From Megalopta genalis (lineage: Eukaryota > Arthropoda > Insecta > Hymenoptera > Halictidae), in assembly GCF_051020955.1 (NCBI RefSeq), contig NC_135014.1:36598742-36662741 (forward strand): a stretch of 64,000 nucleotides of DNA. Reading direction: 5' to 3'. Shown here piece after piece: positions 48,401 to 59,736 of the stretch (within the stretch, counting starts at the first letter, position 1; every line of letters starts with the position of its first letter). The notes beneath the pieces were generated by a model, which was not told the origin of the DNA, did no database searches, and saw only the letters and a list, made by a program, of their open reading frames with translations. Both the position numbers and the translations under genes were made by a program.

Positions 48401-49278
48401 ATCGCTTTGAACACGGTTAACGTATATTGTTTTATAATAGTGACAAGATTGGATTTATAATTTCGTATAATTTCTATTATAACGTATGCTTGACTGATGA
48501 AGATCGTCTAAAAATCTGTCACAGAAACATTTTGATAATGTCAGAAAGTGTAAAAGAAAAATTCAGAAACCAGTCATTTTGACTGATTTGATAGTTCTAG
48601 TGTTAAGTAATCGGTTGGAAGTAGTTCGAGAAAAACATTTGCATGTCAAAGCGAAATGCATGTCAACAATAGCCTGATCGATCGGTGGATCCTCTGGATC
48701 TCGTGTCACGTGCAGCCACGGTTCACGCACCGACGACGCAGCGTGATCGCAATTGCTAATGATCGAACGATGGATCGATCGATCGATCGATTGCCGGGTT
48801 CCTCGAACTTTTCTCGAACGCGGGGGTCCCGGACGAATTTTCATCCGGCTCGAGTTCGAAACGAATCGACTTTCTCGGGCTCGCGTGACGCCCGCGAGCC
48901 GCGCCCAGCGAAATAAATCGCATTGTCAACAGCCGCGTTGAACCCCGGGACGACGAGGACGGTTGAGAAACTTTTGATGCCGCGCGATAACTCCGATCGA
49001 AGCGTTCCCGCCGACTTCCACGATCGCGTTTCCCATTTACGAGACTCGAACCGGCTGTTAATTATACTTTCACCGAGCCGGGCGAGTTTCTGAACTTGCT
49101 ATATTCCATCGAATTTACTCGCGACGGAGTGAGACAGTTTCTGCGACGTGCGAAATTGTTGTTGGGATTACTGAAAATTTGTTTAATTGATTTCATGTTT
49201 CATTCGTGCTGTTGCTTTCTCGAATTCTGCAGAGGTGCGCCGATAATAGGGGTTGTCCGTCGACTAAAAATATTTTGA

Positions 49279-49632
49279 TTGTTGATAACGATAATTGCCG
49301 TTGTGTAACGATAATGGCTGTTAAATAACGCAGTTGTCTCTTTGTTAATATTTCATTAATTCTTCAACCTTCGCTTGTTCGGTCACGCCATTTGTTTGCC
49401 TGATAAATTATTCTGTAACTGGATTGTCGCAAAAGTAATATCAGTTTTTCAAATAGATAGCATACAAAAAAACGGAAATTACTTTTGCAATAAATAAATA
49501 TTAGGTGGGCGTTTAAAGTAATTTGTTAAGCGATCAAATGGCGCGGCTGAGCAAGTGAAGAGCTAAGGATGAATAAAATATTAACAAAAAGACAATCGCG
49601 TTATTTAACAGCAATTATCGTTGTTAACAACC
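49279..49632. mobile_element. Long imperfect palindrome, probable foldback MITE
   Basis: Arms of about 150 bp (49279-49425 and 49489-49632) are imperfect inverted copies, for example TGTTAAATAACGCAGTTGTC on the left and GACAATCGCGTTATTTAACA on the right. They enclose a tighter hairpin with TCGCAAAAGTAATATC / GAAATTACTTTTGCAA. The inner motif resembles mariner-type ends. Exact borders are uncertain. Confidence 0.7.
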
Positions 49633-50068
49633 CACAATATATATAATATAATATTATATAACATAATATTACATAATATTATATATATATACCATAATAT
49701 AACATAATATTATACATGCATAATATATACATATTGTTGCGAATTACTCCATTTCTCTCGCGTCGCGGCATTTTATTTACAATAAAGAATATTAACTATA
49801 ACACAACTCGATACAATTATATCTTAGATCTTTCAGAAGTGGGATGTTGCTCGTTCGACGGTCCGATCTCGACTCTTCGATTGTCCGTTGGTAACACTCT
49901 TCCGTGACAACCCCTATCTTCTATTATTCTTTAAGGAGTTGTTCACAACAGGGCAGTTTCACATTACAGCGACTTGATTTGGACAAGTCGCCGTAACAAT
50001 ATTATACACAATATTATATATGTATATTATAACATAATAATATAATAACATAGTAATATAACATATAA

Positions 50069-50610
50069 TATTATATATGTATAATATACATATATAATAT
50101 AATATAATAATTATATATGTGTAATATGCATATATAATATAATATAATAATTATATATGTGTAATATACATATATAATATAATATAATAATTATATATGT
50201 GTAATATGCATATATAATATAATATAATAATTATATATGTGTAATATGCATATATAATATAATATAATAATTATATATGTGTAATATACATATATAATAT
50301 AATATAATAATTATATATGTGTAATATGCATATATAATATAATATAATAATTATATATGTGTAATATGCATATATAATATAATATAATAATTATATATGT
50401 GTAATATGCATATATAATATAATATAATAATTATATATGTGTAATATGCATATATAATATAATATAATAATTATATATGTGTAATATGCATATATAATAT
50501 AATATAATAATTATATATGTGTAATATGCATATATAATATAATATAATAATTATATATGTGTAATATGCATATATAATATAATATAATAATTATATATGT
50601 ATAATATAAT
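50069..50610 (+). repeat. 40-bp AT satellite
   Basis: About thirteen copies of a 40-bp unit containing TTATATATGTGTAATATGCA followed by TATATAATATAATATAATAA. Two units carry TACAT instead of GCAT. Very homogeneous. Confidence 0.95.
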
Positions 50611-51386
50611 ATAATAACCACAATCTCTATTGACAGCTCAAAGAATTAACAAACCTCGCATAAGATTTTAATATGAAAGAAAGGAAAAAGCTGAAAGAAG
50701 AATTTAATGCAGCGGCTTCAGAGGCGCATACGATTCATAGACATGGAACGCGAGCGAGCCTCTTCGAATGAAAACGAGAGCGTTCCCGAAAAGCCGAAGG
50801 TGTAAACGAGCACCGGCATCGAGCACAGATTGCATTCGTCCGGCGAATGTAAATGAAAAGACCGTTTCAACCATTAACCGGTCCTCCTCTTCTTCCTCGT
50901 TAGCCTTCGCCGGTCTCCGCTTACTTTCCCGTGCGTTTCTCGCCTTACAAGGTTGCTTCTTGAACCGTTCCCGCACTAAATCTCCGACGGCCATGTTCGA
51001 ACGACCACGATAAGCCGAACATCGTTTCTCAGACTTGCTAATTTCCGCTGCTAATTGTTCGTCGAGAGTACGCGTACATTTTATTCAGCTGCTTATTCAA
51101 CCGTTGTCCTTTCAACAATTTCGAGAGAGACCATAAAATACGAAGGCGAGAGTGTTTTTTGCGGGGCAGGCTTAAAATTGCGAGACCGTAATACCGCTAT
51201 CCTTGATCCAACTGTCTTAAGTAACGTTTCTGTGCATCGAAAAAAAACAAAGTTTTAAATTAGTAATATTATTTCTGCGGAAGTGAAAACAAATAGGCGG
51301 AATTTCGTTTGAAATTCTAAGAAGTGTATAGAATATTCCGGCTTTGCTTAAAAGGTAAATTAAGCAAAAAGACAAAATTGGTAAAT

Positions 51387-51388
<2 letters not shown>

Positions 51389-51436
<48 letters not shown>
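51389..51436 (+). repeat. GA microsatellite
   Basis: A run of about 23 GA dinucleotides. Confidence 0.95.
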
Positions 51437-51438
<2 letters not shown>

Positions 51439-52426
51439 CTAGGACATTTCGAATAAGCACGGCAGAATAGCTGTCGGATGGAGGCTGTCGAGTAAAGACT
51501 GTCGGATGGACGCTAACGAGAAAAATACAAAGCATTCTATTATCTAAAAATTTCTTTTAACATCTCTGCTAAGGCGACAATGTACTGATCTATCAAAATA
51601 ATGCAATGATTAAATAGCAGAACATTTGGATGTCAGAATACAAAAATCAATGTTCGGATAAAGGAGTCAGTACGGTATTCAAATCGAAGTCATTCAAAAG
51701 GAGTTGTAAGCACATCATTTGATAGTGCGCCTAACCAATCATCAGAATATATCGTTCGCATTTCCCACGATTTAAGTCGTCGGGTTAGGTAACCCAATTC
51801 TCCGAGGCAAATACGTAGTCCCGGTGCTTGAAAAATTCTCCGCCGTCGGCAAATCGTAGATCGCGCGGTACGAATTCTGGCCCGTCCCGCCGAATCTTGC
51901 TGGCCGATCTAAACGCGTTCGCGTTCTGAGCGTGCTTGTCAGTGCAGCTTTTGTCCCTGGGCAATCGGATACCGTTCGCGGCCGGCGTCGGAAACGATGC
52001 AATTCCAGTGCATCGCTGCCTCCAGTTTCGCGTATTCACCTACTTTCCTCGGCGACGCGGTTGGCTGAACGGTTTCGCTGATTTCGTTGTTCTTCGCGGG
52101 TGCTCACGTGCCAGCTCACGTGTACGGGAGGGCGACGATGCTCTGTCGTTAGCGGATCGGTCGCTGCCAATTGGATTGCAACGTTAAACCTGTCGACATT
52201 CTGTACGTAACTTATATTTCTATCGAACGCGGTCGAGTGACCGCTTTTTGAACAAACCTTGTATTCGTTTCCAGTTGATAAGATTAATATAATAATAGTA
52301 ATAGTGAATGTAATAACAATAATTCCAGTTAATAAGACCATTTGACGTGCGCAAAGAAAACACTAGATTACTTTTACGTAACAGTTAGAAAACATTTATC
52401 TTTTGCATTTTTGACATATATGTATA

Positions 52427-52791
52427 CAGAGTGTCCCAAAAATGTCTCGCAATCCGAAAGTAGGGGATTCCTGAGGTCATTTGAAGCAACTTTTTCCTTG
52501 GCGAAAATGCAATCCGTGGCTTCGTTTACGAGTTATTAACGAAAAACATTGACCAATCAGAGGCGAGATCATTTGGCGCGAGACGGCAGAGCCAATGAGC
52601 GGAAATGGGCTCCGTGCAGTCGTTGGCTTGGCCGCCGCGTGCCAGCCGAGCTTGCCGCTTATTGGTCAGTGATTTTCGTTAATAACTCGTAAACGAAGCC
52701 TCGGAGAAAATTTTCGCAAAGGAAAAAGTTGCTTCAAATGACCTCAGGAACCTCCCATTTCCAGATTGCGAGACATTTTCGAGACACCCTG
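52427..52791. mobile_element. Long-TIR foldback MITE, copy 2 (TA-flanked)
   Basis: The ends CAGAGTGTCCCAAAAATGTC and GACATTTTCGAGACACCCTG are inverted and flanked by TA on both sides (52425-52426 and 52792-52793). The arms match copies 1 and 3, with the CCAATCAGAGGCGAG / CGCTTATTGG core. This copy has the best preserved ends. Another CAGGGTGTTA terminus starts right after it at 52796. Confidence 0.9.
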
Positions 52792-54608
52792 TATACAGGG
52801 TGTTACGCCTAACTGAGAACAGTAGAATATCTCGAAATAGATCGAAGCTATGAAAACAATGTTTATATAAAAAGTGTTCAGTATAAAGAGATGTTTTAGG
52901 TAGTATCAATAACTTTTTTATTGATACAATGGTGAATGATATTTCAAGGTCAAGTTGACTTTTTTAAATAGGACTATACATTTTTTTAGTCATATTACAA
53001 TAGCTGCTTTCAATACGAATACAATGTTGTATTATTTCTTTCAAATAATCATAAATTAGAAGCAATAAAATTTGCAACAACGGGAAACTGATGGTATTAC
53101 AAGTCGCGTCGCGTCGGTTGTCTACATCTGCGATTTTACGTATTACTGAAATTGCAGGTTCTATGAAATTCGTCCCTCACTTCTCGGCATGCATTAAAAT
53201 CGTCACCTCTTAGTCAAACTTATTTCGATCTTTTTCCTGTAGAGTAAACATTTTCACACACTCAATGCTTTAGAATTTTTTCACTTTCGTCTCGATTTAC
53301 TAAAGATACAATTTAGACTGATTATTGGACATACAAAAGCTATAAGAAAACGCAGAAAAATCCATCTTTTTTTTATGCTCATCGTCAGTGTATTATTTAC
53401 ATCTCGTTGCATCCGCATTGGGCGATTGCAACAATGTCGCGAAAACATTGCACTGAACGTAAACAGAAATCGAACCTTTGCGCGTTTCCTTACACCTTTC
53501 ATAATACCGTCTATACACATGTATATGATACAATTAGTGCATTTTACGCACATGAAATTGTGTCTTGCGACGATGTTAACATCATTTAGAAATTCCTGAT
53601 ATAACAAAAATAATCAATAGCGTCACACGATCATCGCCCGAGTGCAAAGGGTAGATACTAGGTTGAGCTTCTCCTTTCTCTCTGACTTCGATAAAAGCTG
53701 GGACCGGAATGCGGTTCAATTAAGACGTCATCCAAACACGGCGCTGTTTGTGCATCGACCAGAACGCGGTGTCTAGCCGTGGTCGTTACGACGCGTCATC
53801 ACGGGATTATATCAGCGGCAAAACAATCAAATTCACCTGGATCACCGGCGAACCGTGCGTTTAACCGAGGGGACATTACGTAAACCGAAGGCACGCAAAA
53901 GTGAAACTTGCAAGTTGCAGCGGCACGGGAGTGCAGGTGTGCAGCATGTGCAGACGGGTATAGCTCGGGCGTAATTTATGCGATGCCCTCTTTACGTAAT
54001 TTCTCCTGGCGGAGAGCAAACCGCTTTTTTCCAGCCGCGGGTAAATTGACGCAACCCCGAGGCCCGGGAGCCGCGACCTCCCGCGATCCTAAAAATCGTT
54101 TCGAGCGTCTCCTTTGGTACTATCGGGGCTCGCCATAAGTTTGGCACGCGGCCTACTTGTCTCCGACGATGACGCGACGACCTACACCGTTTAGGGACAC
54201 ATCCGCAACGCTGATTGTTCTCGCGGAACGATACGCACGCTTTCTACTTTCTTCGCCCTCTCCGACGATTTCGATCGTTCCCCGACGGCTCAAGCACGCC
54301 GATTCGAAGCGATTATGGCCGCCGGCGTGGTGGGCGTCATTTGATCACGATAGATCCACGTTTATGCGAACAAAATTTTCGGCGATGCAGCTAGGTTGAA
54401 ACTATTGTTCGTGTATCTAACCACTACGAGTCACCTGGACAAACGAGTTGTTGCTTTCAGTAAACAGATAAGGGTTCAAAATCGATAAAATAAAGAAAAA
54501 ACAACAAAAATAAATTTTTAAGAAAACAATATAAATGTCTGATAACGAAACGAAAGTTATGTACGACTCCATCTGATAATAACCGAACGTGAAGCGCGGT
54601 TATGTCAA

Positions 54609-54822
54609 GGTGGAACCTCGATTATCCGGACCAGTTTTGGAGAGTTAAATGTTCGTATAACGAAATAGTTACGTAGTTGGATGACTATCTGACATTTTTA
54701 CCGTGTTGTATAATTAGTTTAGTTGCTATGCATCGTTTTAGATCGAATTGTTTATTACGTGAAAGGAATCGGAATAATTAATAGGTCAGACAGTGGCAAT
54801 CCGGATAATCGAGGCTCTACCG
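54609..54822. mobile_element. Pogo/Tigger-like MITE
   Basis: GGTGGAACCTCGATTATCCG on the left is mirrored by CCGGATAATCGAGGCTCTAC on the right, about 210 bp in all. No frame of interest. Confidence 0.72.
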
Positions 54823-54962
54823 CAATGGAAGCACCACGTGTTCTTTGGCCCTGTCACAAATATTTTATTTCGTTCTCTGAACTCTTCGATGCTTGCTGAA
54901 TGTACACTAATGTTTGCTGTTACAGCGTGTTCGAATTGACAAGAACTAGCAGTATTTTATTT

Positions 54963-54969
<7 letters not shown>

Positions 54970-54993
<24 letters not shown>

Positions 54994-55205
54994 TACATAT
55001 ATTTATATATAAATATCTATATAATTATATCATTAATATTATTAATATTATATATATTTATACAATTATATCATTAATATTACTAATATTATATATATTT
55101 ATATAATTATATCATTAATATTATTAATATTATATATATTTATATAATTATATCATTAATATATGTAATTAATAATATATTATTATTATATATATTATAT
55201 ATTTT
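54970..55205 (+). repeat. AT-rich tandem repeat
   Basis: After a TA run come about four copies of a unit of roughly 52 bp, TATATATTTATATAATTATA plus TCATTAATATTATTAATAT. Confidence 0.88.
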
Positions 55206-55879
55206 ATAATTTCATTTTTGCGAAAGACGATCTCTTAGTCCGATGAAACTGACACTTTATCCAATTCTGAGATTTTTAAAATATAGAACTGGGAATATGC
55301 ATAAAGATAGTCTGTTTATTACGTATTAAATTCGTTCCGATGGATTTTCAATTAAAAATGAACAGCCCCAAGGTATCGAGAAATATTAATGCGTGTTTGA
55401 ACCGAAACATGCTCGAATAGAACGTCTCTCGTAAAGATCGGTGTGTTTAAAATTTATAGAAATCGCTTCCCCGGAGCCGCGCGTTCTTTCAAAATCTTGC
55501 AAAAGTGATTCCCGAGCAGGAGAGTCCATACAATTTGATAATTTTCCGTGCACGAGACTCGGCATTCAATTTTCTGCCTCGAATATCTCTATTCCCGGCG
55601 AATATTCCTTGCAATTTCGATCTCTCGCACGACCGCGTCGCTCTCCCTCCACGCTTTGTCATCCTTGTTATTGCCTCTTATGTAAACGAGACGGAATATT
55701 TATTGCGAAACGGTAATTAGACGATCGTGACGATGGCTTCATTACGTGTGCGACGGTTTTTGTTCATATCTCTCCGTGTCGAGCCAAGAACCCTAACTGC
55801 GTGGTGAAGAAACGATTTTCTAATTGCGGTCTGTCTCCCACCCTGAAAACGTTCATAATCCAAGCAACGTACGTCGACG

Positions 55880-56763
55880 TACAGTAATTTCTCGCAGAAA
55901 TGCTAAATTTCAGGTTATTGAGGATTTCTCTGTGTTAGTCCTACGCTTACGTAATTTACTGCTACGTCGATGCTAAGGGTCGTCGAAGTCGGTCAAGCGT
56001 GTGATATGTCACGCGACGCGAATTCCCGGAAGACAATACAAAATGGTCTGTTGGGTGCGAGTCAGGTAAGAAAAACCGCGGAGCTATAAGGTATGTGGTA
56101 GGTACTAGGCATAATAGTAGGTACTAGACCGTCGAATCGTGTCGCGTGGTCTCCGAATTGCCTTTGAATGGTGTCGCGTGGCCTCCGAATTGCCTTCGAA
56201 TCGTGTCACGTGGCCTCCGAATTGCTTTCGAATGGTGTCACGTGGCCTTCGAATTGCCTTCGAAAATGTGGCAAGAAATAAGAAATGAAATAGTCAAGTC
56301 ATCGTTTTTATTCTAGCATTACTATTCAAGGTGTTCCATAATTATGTTAACACCTGGAAAGAGGTGATCCCTGAGATCGTTTGAAGTAACTTTTTCCTTA
56401 GCGAAAATGCAATCCGCGGCTTTGTTCACGAGTTATTAGCGAAAAACAGTGACCAATGAGAGGCGACCGAGCCAACGAGCGGACGAAGCCCAGTGCCGCT
56501 CATTGGCTCATCTGCCTCGCGCCAATTGATCTCGCCTCTCATTGGTCACTGTTTTTCGTTAATAACTCGTGAACAAAGCCGCGAATTACATTCTCGCTAA
56601 GGAAAAAGTTACTCCAAATAACCTCAGGAATCACACCTTCCGGATGTTAACATAATTATTATTATAATTATTATTTTTTCCGACTGCCCCGAGTTTCTAT
56701 AAAAACGAGCCGCGAGGCTCGAAGAATCGTGACCTCCGAACATGTTTGAAAAAAATTATTGTA
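55880..56763. mobile_element. MITE with TACAGTAATTTCTC ends, interrupted copy
   Basis: Same family as 11134-11543. The left TACAGTAATTTCTCGCAGAA is intact, while the right end is worn (AAAAATTATTGTA). Inside, a 36-37-bp unit with GAATCGTGTCACGTGGCCTC is tandemly repeated about four times (56128-56270), against one or two in the other copy. The foldback element at 56327-56660 is inserted at the point where the uninterrupted copy reads CATTACTATG. Confidence 0.85.
56327..56660. mobile_element. Long-TIR foldback MITE, copy 3 (nested)
   Basis: Inverted arms with TTTTTCCTTAGCGAAAATGC and the CCAATGAGAGGCGA core match the copies at 27103 and 52427. The extreme ends differ (ATAATTATGTTAACA / TGTTAACATAATTAT), indicating a subfamily or a secondary change. 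It lies inside the element 55880-56763. Confidence 0.85.
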
Positions 56764-56867
56764 CCTGCAGAATATGCTGGAAAGATGGAGGAGCGAAGGA
56801 AAAGAATATATATATAATACATAATATTATAATTAAAACAATAATTAATATAATATTATATTATATA

Positions 56868-57042
56868 ATATTATTATTATATTATATTATATTATATTAT
56901 ATTATATTATATTATATTATATTATATTATATTATATTATATTATATTATATTATATTATATTATATTATATTATATTATATTATATTATATTATATTAT
57001 ATTATATTATATTATATTATATTATATTATATTATATTATAT
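56868..57042 (+). repeat. ATTAT pentanucleotide array
   Basis: About 35 uninterrupted ATTAT units. Confidence 0.97.
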
Positions 57043-57769
57043 ATAATTTAACTTATTTAATTAACATTATTTGTACCTAACAAAGCGTATTACATTCTTT
57101 ATTCAAAAATAAACAAAGTAAAAGAATAGAAGAAAGTAAATGCGTCTCATTCGACAAATATAATGTTGATTATGTCCGGAAACAGACCAAAGCAATTGAT
57201 CAGCCCACAGTTGCCGGCTCGACCAGCCCAGATCGATTTTGTTAGAACAACTGTCCTTGGGCAGCACCAACTTAATTATTGTGCGCAATTTAACCAAGTT
57301 TATTGCTTGCGGGGGCCGCCTTGTAGCAACAAATTAGAGGAGAGTCAGAAATGCGGAGATCTCGCGGAGAATAACAATATAATAACTGCGGCTGAGAGCT
57401 GCTTATTAAAGAGTTAATTAAGTGACCAAGCGATACCGTCGAGCACCGGAGGAAGCTTAACTAAGAAATACAATTAAGAATACAGGGGAGAATTACGGGC
57501 TGAATCAGAGTCTGATTAACGGTGGATTTACCGGGCAATAAAGGTGTCCTAAATGTGTTGTATCATAAAATTTACCAGACTGAATTCATTTAGACACCTT
57601 GCTATTTTTTGTTGTACTGTGTGCTTGAATTGTGAAATTTGCTCAATGATCTTTTACGAAAGACTTCTTGCTGTTTCGACAATTCGGCGAGATAATTGTG
57701 GAACCGGTTATTTCGACCGGCGCGCTAGATTTAGTATTAAAATGAACGTTAAATAAGAATCGGAATAAA

Positions 57770-58390
57770 TGAAAAATGAGTTAACATCAAAAGAAATGAA
57801 AATTGAGTTGGAACCCGAAGAAATGAAAAATGAATTGGAAATAGAATAAATAGAAAATAAATTAAAATCGGAGGAAATAGAAATTAAATTAAAACGAAAA
57901 GAAATGAAAAATTTATTGAAATCCGAGGAAATGGAAAATAAATTAAAATGAGAAGGAATGAAAAAATTAATTCAAATCCGAGAAAATGAAAAATAAATTA
58001 AAATGAGAAGAGAAACGAGGAATTAATTGAAATCCGAAGAAATGAAAAATAAATTAAAATGAGAAGAAATGAATAAATTAATTGAAATCCGAGAAAATGA
58101 AAAATAAATTAAAGAGAGAAGAAACGAGAAATTAATTGAAATCCGAAGAAATGAAAAATAAATTAAAATGAGAAGAAATGAAAAAATTAATTGAAATCCG
58201 AAGAAATGAAAAATAAATTAAAATGAGAAGAAATGAAGAATTAATTGAAATTCGAGGAAATGGAAAATGAATTAAAATCGGAAGATGTGAATAATAAATC
58301 AAAATCGGAAGAAATGTAAAATTAATGAAAATCCAAAGAAATAGAAAATGAGTTCGAATCAGAAGAAATGGAAAATGAATTAGAACATAT
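57770..58390 (+). repeat. Degenerate ~56-bp A-rich tandem repeat
   Basis: Units built of GAAATGAAAAATAAATTAAA, ATGAGAAGAAATGAA and TTAATTGAAATCCGA recur about ten times with many substitutions, best preserved at 57960-58240. Confidence 0.88.
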
Positions 58391-59071
58391 AATCACTGAA
58401 ATAAGTACAATTCGATATGTGACTTTCCTGCCATTCTGATTCATAATGAACTCTATACTCGTGTCAACGAGACGAGTCAGCGAAGTGACAAACAAAGAAT
58501 TCGTTCGATATCCATATGGTCGATGCTACTGCTGCAGTCATTGGTTGCCAAACGACACTTACGAATCACATTCCGGAGCAACGTCTGGTGACTCGACTCG
58601 TTAGCCCGAGTATGGTGGCATAATTTCGTCATTAACCGTCTTTGTTCGCAGCGTGCAATCGAGGAAACTACAGAAATATAATAATATATCGCATCTCGAC
58701 AGCTTTTCACACGCTAGACGGCAACGTCGACTTTTTTTACCGGTTCCCTGCAAATCCTTAAACACCAATTGCACAATTTCATCTCTCCCCTGTCCAGCCC
58801 GTTTATCAATAAATATTAACACATTAAAGGCGGGAGTCGTAGTACTACGATTTATCTCGACTTCTCATAAATATGTACTTTAAAACATTTTTTGTAATTA
58901 GTGTTTAGTTCTTTTTTTAATATTTCTTTTAGTTTTAAGAGTTTAAATAAACTTGTTTAAGTCTAAATTTTTGTATGATTACACAAAATATCGCCCGCTC
59001 TGGGACGAAAAACGAGGCGGGGCGGTCGCCGCGTTACCTAGCATGCTTTCGTCAAGATCCCACGCCTTTAA

Positions 59072-59736
59072 CCCTAGAAAGATAACCATATGACAACGTA
59101 CGTAAAAGATAACCATACGCTTCAGAGGCGCATGCTTTTCTAAGGCGTCAATTTTATACTAACAATGGATATTTATTTAAGTTAATCTAGTCATTTTAAA
59201 GGTTTGGCATTATTGTAAAAATAAAATGCATTTATATTATATTTTTTTATATTTTAAGTAATTTTAAACTTAAATCACTAGACCTCTATGAAAAATTAAC
59301 AAAAATCAACAGTCTTCGGTTTATGGGAACAAATCCCGTACAATATCACAAAAAATAGTGTTTTATCCTTACAAACTAGTAGACTATAATATAATCAGTG
59401 TAAAAAAAACTATAATATTATAAAAAATTTCTTTAGAGACAGTCATGACAAACGTCTTTCTTGTGTTCACCACAAACTGTCTTTTTCATTTGGCACAGGT
59501 CATCTTTGACATTCTTTTCTTTTTAGACGTGCAAAGACTGCAATAACGCCTTTTTTTGGCTGAGGGTTCTTCTTCATCATCTGTGGAAGCCTGTACAGCA
59601 GATTTTGGAAGAATATTTTCAATGTTGCTTCGCACATGCCTTGGCAAAGTGGGTGCTTCCAGTCTTTGCGTCATCCACGGTGCAGTCAGTTGTTTATTTC
59701 GCAGGCGCCTCTGCGACGTAGGCTATCTTTCTCGGG
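59072..59736 (-). mobile_element. Internally deleted piggyBac element
   Basis: Between TTAA copies (59068-59071 and 59737-59740) lie the ends of a piggyBac in the strict sense. The left end has the 13-bp terminal repeat CCCTAGAAAGATA, a 31-bp spacer, and an internal repeat near TTCAGAGGCGCATGC. The right end, read on minus, has CCCGAGAAAGATA, a spacer of about 3 bp, and CGCAGAGGCGCCTGC. This long/short spacer asymmetry is that of the Trichoplusia ni element, the long side being its 3' end, so the transposon is in minus orientation. Only 665 bp remain of the usual 2.4-2.5 kb, by internal deletion. Confidence 0.93.
59433..59695 (-). pseudogene. piggyBac transposase C-terminal remnant
   Basis: On the minus strand the element keeps the end of its transposase: MTQRLEAPTLPRHVRSNIEN, then ILPK, an acidic DDEEEP stretch, and KKRRYCSLC followed by further Cys residues. 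The T. ni transposase has the comparable RLEAPTLKRYLRDNISNILP and a Cys-rich tail that binds terminal DNA. The frame meets TGA at 59486-59488 where one base appears to be missing within the Cys-rich tail; the alternate frame then stays open to TAA at 59433-59435 and shows the remaining Cys/His positions. The catalytic DDD domain is entirely absent, so it cannot act on its own. Confidence 0.9.

Noticed and set aside
53831..53925. Minus-strand frame ending at CCAG|GTGAAT in phase 1 as a CERK first exon
   Set aside because: Phase fits, but the peptide (HLHSRAAATCKFHFCVPSVY) is unlike CERK and has no start Met in reach.
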